A stretch of 64,000 nucleotides of DNA from Paralvinella palmiformis (lineage: Eukaryota > Annelida > Polychaeta > Terebellida > Alvinellidae): the NCBI GenBank assembly GCA_025642065.1, contig JAODUP010000119.1, positions 480,001 through 544,000 of the forward strand, given 5' to 3'. Both the position numbers and the translations under genes were made by a program. Shown here piece by piece: positions 1 to 11,241 of the stretch (within the stretch, counting starts at the first letter, position 1; every line of letters starts with the position of its first letter). Below the pieces are notes generated by a model, which saw only the letters and a program-made list of their open reading frames with translations, had not been told where the DNA came from and made no database searches.

Positions 1-79
1 ATTTTTGTAATCATGTCCTGTTAGTCATATCGGGGGGGGGGTCTAGTAGTTATTAAAAGTCCTAAGTATGTTCCGGTGT

Positions 80-345
80 TTATGTCCTAGTAGTAATGTC
101 CTAGTTGTAGTGTCCTAGTAGTAATGTCCTAGTTGTAGTGTCCTAGTAGTAATGTCCTAGTTGTGGTGTCCTAGTAGTAATGTCCTAGTTGTGGTGTCCT
201 AGTAGTAATGTCCTAGTTGTGGTGTCCTAGTAGTAATGTTCTAGTTGTGGTGTCCTAGTAGTAATGTTCTAGTTGTGGTGTCCTAGTAGTAATGTCCTAG
301 TTGTTGGTGTCCTAGTAGTAATGTCCTGAGTCTGGTGTCCTAGTG
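80..345. repeat. 28-bp minisatellite (dimer of a 14-mer)
   Basis: About nine tandem units alternate TGTCCTAGTAGTAA with TGTCCTAGTTGTGG or its TAG variant, so the 28-bp period is a doubled 14-mer. Drift between units (GTTGTAG, GTTGTGG, GTTCTAG) increases from left to right. No coding role is visible. Confidence 0.95.
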
Positions 346-440
346 ACATTGATTTTAGCTGGCCTTCGATCTTTCTAGGATCTAGGACTCTTGACCGATT
401 TAGAAGAAGAATTGTCTGGTTAATATATTGATTGTAACAT

Positions 441-444
441 GTGT

Positions 445-488
<44 letters not shown>

Positions 489-564
489 GCTTGATTCACC
501 CTCCTAGGAAAATGTACAAAACAGGGCTTGTACAATATGAAGGCCAATATACGCACACTATCTA

Positions 565-629
<65 letters not shown>

Positions 630-656
630 AGGGAGCGAGAGAGAGAGAGAGGGAGA
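441..656. repeat. Microsatellites (GT)n, then (AT)n-(AG)n
   Basis: A long GT run (about 445-487) is followed about 80 bp later by an AT run that passes directly into an AG run with G-rich interruptions. The AT-AG junction type recurs at several places in the window. Confidence 0.95.
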
Positions 657-784
657 GGTTCCCACTATAGGTACAGTGAGATCAGCTCTCCTAAAATAGC
701 GAGATGGTTATCGGTATCGATTTTAAGAACATAAAACACATGTCACCTCTCGACCAAATGTTAACGACAGCTATCAGAGCACCT

Positions 785-1065
785 AGAAACAATCATAGTA
801 ACGTCAACAACAACAACAACGACATCGGCCACCGCTGTGCCAGTAACAACAGCATCAACCACATAACCAACTACAGCAGCAACAGCAAAAACCATAACAC
901 GCAGCAACATAAGAAAAACATTTATACCAGTTATAACAAACAGAATGGTTATGACAGTAGTAGTAGTAGTAGTAGCAACAACAACAACAACGACAATAAC
1001 AACAACAACAAAGATGATAAAATCTACAACCACCACAATAATAATAATAATAAACATAACTACTG
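785..1065. repeat. Imperfect trinucleotide repeat region (CAA/AGT/AAT)
   Basis: Runs of CAA, AGT and AAT triplets make all three + frames look open as Asn-, Ser- or Thr/Val-rich peptides, with a mirror Val-rich frame on the - strand. Because every frame is open, this is simple repeat rather than a selected protein. The Asn-rich reading (704-1096) has no recognisable domain. Confidence 0.8.
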
Positions 1066-1239
1066 CTATGCTTATTACAGACACAACTTCAACTGATGGG
1101 TGGGTGGGTTTGAATTGGGAGGATGGGTGGATGGTAGGATGAGTGAGTGAGTGAAATCAATTAGACTGACTCACTGACTGACTCACTGGCTCATTGTGGT
1201 GTGTGTGTGTGTGCGTGCGTGTGTGTGCGTGTGTGCGTG

Positions 1240-1660
1240 TGTTTTAATCATCAGAATGTGGCGCTGTTTATGTCACAGCGTTTAATCGCCATATTGTCGG
1301 GGCCAGGAATCGACAAAATGCGCCAGATTGACAGACACACTGTCGCCAAACTGACTCGTCCCCCGCTCTTCTCAAGGTCACGTCGTGACGTCAGCTGTTG
1401 ACGTCATCGATTCGTTTTGGCGCCAGTGGGCCCTATACGGTTAGAAGGCAAGTGGAAAACTGTCCTAAAACACTGAAATGGCGGCACATTGTGAATTAAT
1501 GGCCGCATGCAATGAAAAATACAGCCCAAATAACAAGACAGGTCGTCCGGTGCGCGATGTGGGGAGTCTCCCGCTGTCGGCTTAAAGTTCAACGAGCTTC
1601 CTAGAGACAAGATGGCGGCCACTCTAGCCTGACGACTCCAGGACAAGATAAATTATTCAC
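1240..1660. promoter_or_regulatory. CpG-rich promoter-like segment
   Basis: After about 1.2 kb of simple repeats the sequence becomes CpG-rich and dense in promoter-type words. There are two TGACGTCA CRE palindromes (1386 and 1399), a TTTTGGCGCC E2F-like site near 1413, ATGGCGGC near 1478 and an AAGATGGCGGCC YY1-type word near 1610. A TATAAAT lies further on at 1926. It may be a distal promoter or non-coding first exon of the Ski gene 3 kb downstream, or the promoter of a divergent gene outside the window. The sequence alone does not decide this. Confidence 0.45.
1386..1406. promoter_or_regulatory. Paired CRE sites (TGACGTCA x2)
   Basis: Two perfect palindromic TGACGTCA octamers sit 13 bp apart (1386-1393 and 1399-1406). 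This is the consensus for CREB/ATF bZIP dimers. The pairing and the CpG-rich setting favour a functional promoter element. Confidence 0.55.
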
Positions 1661-2035
1661 ACTGGGATAATCTGAAGTGATTAGTTATTCCTTTGAAACA
1701 CATATTAGGTGTTTCCGAATGAAACAAAGCCGGAACGAAGAAAAAAGTAGTTCATCTTGCCGCCCTAGAGACATTTTACTTGATAGAACAGACTCGTTGT
1801 GCGTTTAATGATTTTATGGACAGATTTTTTGTCGATCGTTGTAGCTAGTCGCCATTTACGTCTATATCCACGTGATGGATATCATTTTAATCCTGACAGA
1901 GAGCCGGGCTGGCGGCTCTCGCTGCTATAAATTTGGTTTGTCAACTATACGTGAAATATTAATATAGTGGCGTCAAGTGCTGGCTGTTGTAAAGCAGAAG
2001 CATGCGCGCACGCACACACCCACAGCACACACGCT

Positions 2036-2069
<34 letters not shown>

Positions 2070-2142
2070 GCCCGCTTTCTGTCTACATTGCTCTTGCTCT
2101 TCGGAAAAGGAAACAAACCACAGCCATTTCATCTCTCTTACA

Positions 2143-2173
<31 letters not shown>

Positions 2174-2324
2174 GAGATAGAGAGAGAGGGGGTGGTAATT
2201 AGTAAGGATTCACTATGGTCTTTAGTAAACATTTAAAACTGGGCCACTTCCCAACCACAATCCTGTCGTAACATTCAACGATTCACATCTCAGCTAACAA
2301 ACTCCAATCTTATTTATAATAAGC
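1661..2324. other. Non-coding stretch with TATA-like word and microsatellites
   Basis: No gene is visible. It holds a TATAAAT at 1926-1932 with GC-rich flanks, an AT run at about 2038-2069, and an AC run passing into AG at about 2142-2191. Cys/Val and Thr/His peptides read from these repeats are artefacts. Confidence 0.6.
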
Positions 2325-2500
2325 CTAAAAGACTCCTGTGAAGAGCTACTTGGGTCTTCAACCCATATAACTAAGGGTATAGTCTAAAGAATAATAATAA
2401 TAATAAAAACGAGTTTAATGGGTAAACATCACAATCCCTATCATAGTCCCAACCAATGTCATATTGTCAGAACTTTTTTTCCGAACACACAGACAAACAC
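2325..2500. repeat. Dispersed repeat, copy 1 (related to 40115-40290)
   Basis: It shares an ordered series of words with 40115-40290: CTTCA-ACC-ATAACTAAGGGT, AATAATAATAA, AATGGGTA, TAGTCCCAA-CAATGT and GAACACACAGACAA. The ends are not defined and no coding capacity or TIR is seen. It is probably an old SINE- or LINE-tail-type family. Confidence 0.6.
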
Positions 2501-2811
2501 CATTATAATAGCAGACTACATGTATTGAAGAAGCACCGTCCTTCACCTTGATCACATTTGCTCCTACCCGGTTTAGATTTTTCTGTGACGTAAATACACG
2601 TGACATACGCACTGGGTCACTGTCACCTTTCTTGTCATGTCAGTACATAGAGAACGTAGGTATACTATGTGTACATTTAGAACGAAGATCGTTCTTATTT
2701 TTGCTTGTTTGCCAAATTATTTCAATTGCCGTCAGTGTTTATTATACAACAAACTAACTGTATGTGTTAAACGTGTGTGTGTGAGTGTGTGTCTGGATGT
2801 TTTTTAAATTA

Positions 2812-2814
2812 GTA

Positions 2815-2862
<48 letters not shown>
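2812..2862. repeat. Compound microsatellite (AT)n-(AG)n
   Basis: Alternating AT passes directly into AG, as at 569-656. It marks the left edge of the CpG-richer DNA leading to the Ski gene. Confidence 0.95.
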
Positions 2863-2866
<4 letters not shown>

Positions 2867-2989
2867 TACTGCCATTTAAAGACAGGGCGTATATTGCTAT
2901 AAGTAGAACCATGCGTGAAGTTTAATATTTGCTTAAATAAATAGCACTGATATGAAGCACATTAATTTCATCTTAACGACAAAGATAAC

Positions 2990-4466
2990 CATAGTGTCGT
3001 TGGTTACGAGATGACTGTGCAAACAGCGATAGCGCTAACAGCTGCTACAAGTTCGTGCCTAGCCTTAGGTGAACTCGTCGTCGGGAGAACTATCGCGAAA
3101 ACGGAAAAGCAAATAATTTCAATTCGTAAGCAGCTGATGAAATGAAATCAATTCCGTATCTAAGATATTGTGTTACGTTTCAGTGCCGTGCCGTTTCGGC
3201 GTAAACAACTGGCCGAGTTCTGCGTAAACAAGCAAAACTTATAAACACAAGTCGATGGCTTTCAAAGCGGAGCAAAACAACGGGAAATATGACTCGGTTT
3301 TTTATTATGGCGTCTCGAACTGGGCCCCACATCATCCACCCCGTCCCGCCGCGAGAAGTTTGCCAACTTCTAGGTGTATGCCGTATAGTTGGTTGACTTG
3401 GCAGAGAAACAGTTCTATAACAGTTGACGCTCCAGGTATTGTTCCGTGGGTATTATGTGGTGGCGCCTTTTTGGCGCCTTCCAGGCAGACGAACCAGCTA
3501 GGTAATTAGCGCCTACCAGCCCTGGTATACAGTCGCGGGCATAGAGACTCGATAACAATGATTAATCTAATTAACATGACTGAGCGGAGAGCTCCCCATA
3601 TCATTCATTGGAATTAAATATCAGGCTAATTAATTACTAAGGAGGCGCGCGTCTTGCCGGTAGTTTATCCCCCCGTGGACATAAATGCCCGTCCGTCCAA
3701 TCGCGTGCACCGCCGTATATGCTGTGGGCGCGTGCACGCATTTTATTCCCATGCCATTTTCCCCGTAGCCGCGGCACGCCGAGTTCCAGTAATACAGGCC
3801 GAGAACAGCGGCCCATAAAAACCTACTGTAAAAAATGCCTGTTTATCCGAAGCCGAGGCACGCATTTAGCCATTCATCGGCAAATAAAAGGTTCGCACCT
3901 ATATGGCAGGTAAAGAGGTGATTTATTAACCGAAGATCAACCCGAGCACATAGGTGACATAATTTTGACCACGTCAGTAGACATGGCCTTTTAACGCGGT
4001 TTGTAAACAGAGTACACGCTTGTTGTGGGAGTGAGCGTAATAGCGGCGGCTAGACGCTCTTCCAACCTTCGCGCTTACCCATAACTAGGACACCGGTGCA
4101 GTTGCGTATTTTAGGCCGACGGCGGAACGGATCGATCGACGGCGTGAAGACGTCATCGACAACTGCATTTCATAGGAAATCGTTTGAGTTATTTCGTGAA
4201 TTGTTAGGGTTTCGACCGACAATCGAAAGCGAATCTCGGTGTTGGGGCCGGCCGCAGCGGGCTCATACCGAAACGGCGGAACAGCCAGCATGCAAATGTG
4301 CAGCAGCCGATAGCGAGTATGGACCAGAAGCGAAGAGGACGCCAGTAGAAAGGTAGTGACTACGGCGGGTGCTGCTTGATAAAGGTGTTTGGATCTCTGA
4401 TATGATTCCAGCCCTGCCAAATAATCTACCGGACCCGAGATCGGAACGCCGTCGGGATAACTCAGC
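2990..4466 (+). promoter_or_regulatory. Ski gene proximal promoter / 5' UTR
   Basis: This CpG-rich, repeat-free stretch runs up to the Ski start codon. It contains a second TTTTGGCGCC E2F-like word near 3468, homeobox-type TAATTAATTA words near 3630, and AGACGTCATC near 4148. No clear TATA box lies close to the start, so the transcription start is not located. Open frames here, such as 4096-4356 and 3719-3913, have no ATG or no recognisable content and look like open frames produced by GC-rich 5' UTR. An in-frame TAA sits 9 nt before the Ski ATG. Confidence 0.55.
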
Positions 4467-4482
4467 ATGTTGGAACCAATGA
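4402..4482 (+). other. Upstream ORF overlapping the Ski start codon
   Basis: An ATG at 4402 opens a 26-codon frame that ends with TGA at 4480-4482, so it runs past the Ski ATG (4467) in a different frame. If the mRNA includes it, ribosomes starting here would miss the main start, and Ski translation would depend on leaky scanning. The uATG context is weak (TGATATGA), which is compatible with leaky scanning. Confidence 0.4.
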
Positions 4483-5441
4483 GTGGCACGCGGGCGGCCT
4501 ACAATCCTCAAGTACAGCGCGTTTTAAAGAGTTACCAATCGGCTGCCGAGGCCAGTCTTAGCGGGCCGAGTCGGTTTATGGCCGTTTGGGGACAGCAACA
4601 GACCGAAACTGCACCGCAAACGACGGTCTCTTCGGAGAAACGTGCCCAGGAATCGTTGTACGCCTTCCGAAAGGCGATGATGTCGGCTTCGCTGGAGAAG
4701 AAGTCGACGTCGGACGCCGACGATGATGTAAGACTGGCGGATGGTCAGCGGTCGGCCTATTTTCCCGTCTCCCACGTCGGACCCCTTCTGTTGACGATGG
4801 ATAATTCGCACGGAGAGAAGTCGGAGACGATCCTCGAGGGGGTCACCATATCCTGCTTCATCGTCGGCGGGGAGAAGCGACTATGCTTGCCGCAGATACT
4901 GAACACCGTGCTCCAGAATTTCACCCTGCAGCAGATCAACGCCATATGCGACGAGCTGCATATCTTCTGCTCCCGATGCAATCCCCAGCAGTTAGACTTG
5001 CTGAAGTTGACCGGGGTGTTGCCACCGAACGCCCCGAGTTGTGGTCTAATAACGAAAACGGACGCCGAGAGACTGTGTAACGCCCTTCTGTACGGATCGC
5101 CGGAGAAATCCAAGGAGCCGGCAACGCCGAACAGCTTCAAAGTGTATCACGAATGTTTTGGTAAGTGTAAAGGTGTACTGAGCCCCGAACTGTACGTCGA
5201 GTCGGAGGCGAAGTGTATCAAGTGTTGTCACTGTCAGGGCATGTTTTCACCGCGCAAATTCGTTGTACACTCGCACCGAGCCCTGGAGAACCGTACTTGT
5301 CACTGGGGCTTTGATTCGGCGAACTGGCGAGCGTACATCTTGTTAGCCAAGGATCAGGATAGCAGGGAACACATGCAAAGAGCACTGGACGAGATCAAGG
5401 AGAAGTTTGATTATCATACAGGTTATAAAAAGAGGCGAGAG
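4467..5441 (+). CDS. ski: Ski/Sno-family transcriptional co-repressor, coding exon 1 (residues 1-325)
   Basis: First of seven exons of a 781-residue Ski homologue, a nuclear co-repressor that blocks TGF-beta/SMAD signalling. Residues 12-43 match the N-terminal R-SMAD-binding segment of vertebrate Ski, including S-L-x-G-P at 30-34. Residues about 116-211 are the Dachshund-homology domain ([10 protein letters not shown] at 134, [17 protein letters not shown] at 194). Residues about 225-320 are the SAND-like SMAD4-binding domain (HECFGKCKG at 228, [20 protein letters not shown] at 268), with its Cys/His set intact. An in-frame TAA lies 9 nt before the ATG, which has A at -3, so this start is well supported. 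The exon ends in phase 0 at the GTAAGT donor at 5442. Reading into the intron adds only 11 residues before a stop. Identity is certain at family level; it resembles Ski more than SnoN. Confidence 0.96.
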
Positions 5442-6589
5442 GTAAGTTATTTCATTGAGTTGATCAAATGTCAGTGAACCTTTTTCTGCTTTATTATCAT
5501 CCACTGAAGCCGTCATCTAGCTTGTAGAACCAGGTCAGGTCCTTAGGCATACACGAAGTCTGTTTACACACACACACACACACACACATACACACACAGA
5601 AAGAGAAACATGTGCAGAGGCATTTTTTTCATTCAGTCAACTGCCATTGATTTTTTAGTGGCTCTCATCAGATAGTATTCTGTGTTGTTCATATTACATT
5701 TGTGTCATTTCACATCAAGGTTGCAAAAAAACCTACTCCCAACTGAGCTGTACACTAGAAACAACAGCCTGATGACGTAGGTTGTGCGTTGATTGCCAAT
5801 TCACCATTTGTTTGTTGTATGCTCTCTATACACCTTTTATTTCAATATGGGTCATTTCAGCAAAAATTGCTCTAGCAACAATATCTGCTTTAGTCATTTA
5901 GATGACATGCAGTTGTGACTCTGACAGTTCATTCTTCAGATTCTGCTAGTAGATCTGTATATCTGTTTTTATCACATTTTTAGCTGCCTTGACCTGTTCA
6001 ACAGTTGGAGCACAGCCACCCATGATAGTCTTTTCTTTGTTCATGGACCATAAAATCTTTTATCTGTCATGTGATGATCATGGTTTGCAAAGACATTCGG
6101 TTCTGTGATCAGTATCCAGTGATTTGATATTCTTGGCCTGCCCCAAGTATGCCCAAGGTTCCATATTAAGCTACCGCCGGCTCGTGCCCTTGACACTAAT
6201 CAGAACCTGGAAAGACTTCCCACATTGAAGTGGAGGGATGTGTTGGCGCAGTTGTTCTTGATGTGGCTGGGTTGTGGGAGGTACACTTGACTGGCCCTGA
6301 ACCATAATACACCGTGTCTGTGTTTGTCTTAAGACCAGTCCAGTCTTCCAGAATCAATGTCTGGTGAATGATAGAAAAATCACACACACAAACTCTGCTT
6401 GGGTATAATGTTATACTTTGCCAATATCCCTAGACTGTAGTGGCCTTGAAATTTCTATGAGTTATGTTCAGGGGCTTGTGCGCTTTATGTGAGATGTAAA
6501 GTTATCCATACTTGTGTGCATTTGGTAGCTTGTTTTTTCTGACATTCTTTATCCTACAGTCTAAATTTAAAACTTATTGCTTGCACTTC

Positions 6590-6591
6590 TT

Positions 6592-6630
<39 letters not shown>

Positions 6631-6640
6631 TTGTGTGTGT
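6590..6640. repeat. Compound microsatellite (TC)n-(TG)n
   Basis: A TC run passes into a TG run. The reverse complement is the AC-AG compound seen at 2142 and 47670. Confidence 0.95.
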
Positions 6641-6795
6641 CCAGATATATCCTGAAAAGAAAAATGTTGCTTTGCTGACTGGAATTTTGTTATTTTTAAT
6701 ACTTTTATGTTATTTATATAGAAGTGTTATTCAGACTTTTTCTTTCTTCTGAATATGGTGTTTCATGTAGGAAATAAAATATTTCAGTTTTTTAG

Positions 6796-7074
6796 ATAAT
6801 ATTCTGAAATAGATATGGGGATGTGTTAGCTTTCTTAGCAATTAAATTTTTGTTACTGTCTTTATTAATAACACAGACTAACATTGTCTTTTATATTCTG
6901 TGAATGGTTATTTGGTGGCAGGGGGATAATTGCTAACTGTTGGAAAAACAATGTCACACCTAGTCTTAGCACAAAATATGCTTAAGTCCAGTATATATGT
7001 TATCTGCTTCTGCACACACCTGTTGTTTTTGTTGAAATTTGAGGTAGTGACCCTGACTGTCATCTATTGGTGCA
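6796..7074 (+). repeat. 280-bp segment, copy 1 (orphan piece of the LINE at 9342)
   Basis: It is nearly identical to 9342-9621 over its whole length, with only scattered substitutions. The similarity starts at ATAATATTCTG and stops abruptly after CTATTGGTGCA. In copy 2 this block is followed by LINE coding remnants and a LINE 3' tail; here those are absent. It is either a truncated second insertion or a local duplication. Confidence 0.9.
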
Positions 7075-7107
7075 CACTTCTGTATTACATAACTATATAA
7101 AGCACAT

Positions 7108-7138
<31 letters not shown>

Positions 7139-8346
7139 CTGTGTGAAATAGGCTTTAAATAGAAACTGAATTATTATTGACAATTACTGGGCAATCTTAA
7201 CAAACTAACACTTGTTTATTTAATAATAATAATAATTATCAATTGATTACTTATGGGAGATTAGTTAATACAGAATTGACACTAATTAGTAATAATCATT
7301 TCTAATTGCTGCAATTAACACCTGGTCTACGATTTTATGCTAGGAATGACAGGACATTAGAAGATTAAGCTTTTAATAGCAATATATAATTAATTACCTG
7401 ACTATGTTATAAAATTATTAGAACCATGCAAATTAGTTATAGCAAAAGACCAGCATTAAGTAAGGGCATATATACATTTTGATCACGACTTGTTCTGGGA
7501 TAGTTGTGTCAAACTATCAAACCATTTGTGTTATTGGTTAATGCATTTTTGTGGCATATTTTACAGCATGTTACATTATGTTATTTTATAAATTATTTTG
7601 GATTCAGTCCTTTAATAAATAACTGTGAGTTTAAGGTTTTTATTATCTGAACTTCATTCTTACAAACAAGCATCATTGTTATTTATTTGGTGTTTTCATG
7701 CATACATGTCATTTTCATCTAAATTCACATAAGTCATGGTAGTGTCACCCTAAGCCAATATTACCTTTCCTAGAACCCTTTTCTGTATTTCTCACAAATC
7801 TGATTAATTTCCATGAAAATATTATCTTTGTTTAATTAATTATCTGTGGCTTTCAAGTTATTCTAGATGCATGTAGTTCTAGCTACAGCCTTGGGATAGT
7901 TAAAATACAGCTGTAATAATATCCTCATTCAGAAACTACATAATACAAATATACATATTTATGCCATCAATAGGTCTCATTTATAACAAGTTAAAATACT
8001 TGTCTTATTCACTAAACATTTAATATTTAGTATATGTCTTCAGAAAGTGATTTATTCCCTTTATAGTAATGTGAGTCTGGTGTTCATTGTGTATGACCAT
8101 CTTACAACAATAACGTCACGGACATAAAACATTCCATCATATTGAATAATGGTTGATCTGTGATCTGACTTTAAACTAATATATGCCCCTTGCCAGAAAA
8201 TAAATTTAATATTGATTATTGAAAGTTTATAACTTGTATCTTAGATTCTAGATACTACTAGCAGTTTGGAAATCAGTTCTGACATATCACTTCTATTCAA
8301 GTTATTTATAAAGAGAGTTGTTTCCCCGGAATGCTGTGGTTAAGTG

Positions 8347-8349
<3 letters not shown>

Positions 8350-8418
<69 letters not shown>
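8350..8418. repeat. Compound microsatellite (TA)n-(GT)n
   Basis: About 16 TA units are followed directly by about 18 GT units. Hydrophobic or His-rich peptides read across it are not genes. Confidence 0.95.
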
Positions 8419-8421
<3 letters not shown>

Positions 8422-9233
8422 ATGAAAGCAGTCTGTGTCTATCTTGTCTGTTAGTTCAATCTGTCTACAAGATAATACCATCCGCAGACAAATCAATATC
8501 TCTATGGCAACCGTCTGGCTGTTTAAGGTCATCAAGTGGGCCAGTGGTCAGCTGACCAGTTCTAATCATCAGATCTGCTCCAGGCCTACAAGGCGATGGT
8601 AATCATGGCCATATGGCGGTGAGCCAGGTGAGATGAGCCTGGCCTGTCATTGCTAATGGTGTAACAGTGTACATCACGTTGACAGCAGCAGTACAACCCG
8701 CTGGCCAGGCCCCACCCACACAAACACACACCCACCTAGTCTAGTGCCATATTAATTGACAGGAGAAATCTTGTCCTGAATAAATAATGAGCCAACAGAT
8801 ATATGCTGGTCAGGTCAGCCTTGTAGCTCGCTGGCTTTAGTTATCTAAGGTATTTGGGTCTAAACTCTAGTCTTGGTGAAGTAGTCCAACTCTACGTGTA
8901 CATAGAAATGGCCGAGAATGTGATTTGTATATCAAAGGACAATTAATAACTTTATTCCACGATAGTATGCAATTTAGCTTTGATAGTTCTACAAAGATCA
9001 TTTCCTTTCCATTGGGTCATTCAGTATTTAGGTTTGAATAGTTTACTGCATATATATGTTACTACAACATATATTGAGGTTTTCCATATTCTGGATTCAT
9101 CTCTGCGGGTCAAGGTTAAACCAACTGGACCCATATGATACTACACTGTTAGCCCTAGGACTGAAGTGTATCAATTTATCTTAAGCTTATATAGGTTCAT
9201 GTAGTTACATAGTCTGTACAGATTTTTTTGTAA

Positions 9234-9290
<57 letters not shown>
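9234..9290. repeat. Compound microsatellite (TC)n-(TA)n
   Basis: This is the reverse-complement arrangement of the (AT)n-(AG)n compounds. It lies about 50 bp before the LINE fragment. Confidence 0.95.
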
Positions 9291-9293
<3 letters not shown>

Positions 9294-9341
9294 GGTGTTC
9301 TGGTTCATATATATTAGCGTGTATACTAGATAAAAAAGAAT

Positions 9342-10460
9342 ATAATATTCTGAAATAGATATGGAGATGTGTTAGCTTTCTTAGGAATTAAATTTTTGTT
9401 ACTGCCTTTATTAATAACACAGACTAACATTGTCTTTTATATTCTGTTAATGGTTATTTGGTGGCAGGGGGATAATTGCAAACTGTTGGGAAAACAATGT
9501 CACACCTAGTCTTAGCACAAAATATGCTTAAGTCCAGTATAAATGTTATCTGCTTCTGCACACACCTGTTGTTTTTATTGAAATTTGAGGTAGTGACCCC
9601 TGACTGTCATCTATTGGTGCATAGTTGTATTTTTGCATCACCACAATGTGTCAAATCCCTAAAAACACCAGGTTTACCGATGATAACCTCTAATGGGTCA
9701 GTAAAAAATCTAGCAGTTATTTTTTATGAATGTAGTGATATGAGTAAACATGTATGTAACATCAGTATCCGGAGCTCCCTACTACCACCTTCAGAACATT
9801 CTTGACAGAAGAGGCATTTGTAACTGTGGTCTATGCCTTTGTAACAAAGGTTTTGTTATGTCTTGTATAGACTATTGTAACTCCCTGTTATATGGCTTAT
9901 CTGATTATAACATCAAACACCTTCAGTGAATTCAGAATAGTGCAGCTCGGATAGTGACAAATACTTGAAAATATGATCATATCACACCAATTAGTGGTAA
10001 TTCTTCAAAAACAATATTGGCTACCTGTTAGACAGTGTATCCATTTCAAGATTTTATTAACAACTTTAATATAAATCTATCAGTGACATGGCACCAGAAT
10101 ACCTGTGTGAATTGGTGTCCATTTTAGAAAGTCATCCTGAAAACTCAGGTCAATCAGTCAGATATTATTGCAGGTGCCTGTTTCTTAGCTCAAGTCATAT
10201 GCTGATTGTGCGTTTAGTGTTGCAGTCCCCAATTTATGGAATAGGTTGCCGGTAGATATTAGAAATGCTTCTTCTCTGGAAAATTCTAAATGCAATTTAA
10301 AAAGACCTATTCAAGGTTACTTTCACAGATAAATGATAATTAATTTCATTTAAATCTGTTATAGGATTTTTACAGACATATCATTTGGGGTATTAGTGTA
10401 AAGCGCCTTTGAATGGGTCCTGCTAGAAAGGGTGCTATAATAAATATGCATTATTATTTT
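9342..10460 (+). mobile_element. L2/CR1-like LINE, decayed 3' end
   Basis: Broken frames retain the C-terminal end of an L2-type ORF2, with stops and frameshifts between the pieces. Visible traces are D-Y-C-N-S-L-L-Y-G-L near 9870, Q-N-S-A-A-R-I-V near 9935, M-A-P-E-Y-L near 10090, and V-P-N-L-W-N-R-L-P near 10230. The 3' end has the family's typical GTAAAGCGCCTTTGAA and GGTGCTATAATAAATATGCATTATTATT tail near 10400-10455. The first 280 bp recur at 6796. The copy is 5'-truncated and inactive. The same family reappears at 63440-64000. Confidence 0.85.
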
Positions 10461-11241
10461 ATGGAAATGTTTATATGTATACAAAACTAGCTATATCTGC
10501 ACTAAGAAAATGTCAGTTTAGTGATATTTATTTGAAACTAGTGAAGTAAACTACTCATGACAAGGTTGCCCACTGATGGTAAAAAACCTTATTTTCTCCA
10601 TTTTCAGTCTTCCTATTCAAAATAATTTTGTATATTATATTCAAAATGTTCACAGGTCAGATATGTCCAAATTTGTCAAAACACAAACACCAATTCTCAA
10701 ACATTGTTTTTTTCTGTGTGTTGTCAGTCAAATACCATTCACTATGATTGGAAATCACTGTAATAAGACCAACACATGATGTCAAATGATAATTAGTTAG
10801 ATATTACAGAGAGATCATCTTTTGCAACCATAGAAATGGAGAAGTCAGCATTTGACCTGGACATTTTGAAGATATTCTGTTCATATAACATTCCGTAATT
10901 TCTAAATCCCCCAAAGTCGTTTTAGAGAGTGCCCTATCCAAAATATATTTTGTATAGTACATAATCTTTAAATTAGATACTGATTAGACATTTCAGTTTT
11001 AATACATTGTATTATCATCTAGGGTTGGCTGTGTAACACAAGCTTGAACACTCTGACATATAAATAAAATTAATGTGTTAAGAAGGGATGAATCCTGCAA
11101 AATAATATACTTGAAATGAGATTAATATATATTTTGTGAATTTGGTGTAGTTATTACACCCTAATTACAACTACTGATATATGATGATGGTACATTGCCA
11201 TGCTACACCACTGACTATTGACCTGACTTGATAGTTTGAGA

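Noticed and set aside
80..345. Possible CRISPR-like array
   Set aside because: The repeats are directly adjacent with no unique spacers and the genome is eukaryotic; this is a minisatellite.
704..1096. 130-codon Asn-rich ORF and its overlapping Val-rich antisense ORF
   Set aside because: All frames are open because the DNA is CAA/AGT/AAT repeat; there is no domain and no splice or promoter context.
4085..4489. 134-codon - strand ORF overlapping the Ski start
   Set aside because: Antisense to GC-rich 5' UTR and exon 1; the composition reflects the complementary strand and no family is recognised.
4757..5140. - strand ORF inside Ski exon 1
   Set aside because: It mirrors the DHD-coding strand, whose codon use keeps the reverse frame open.
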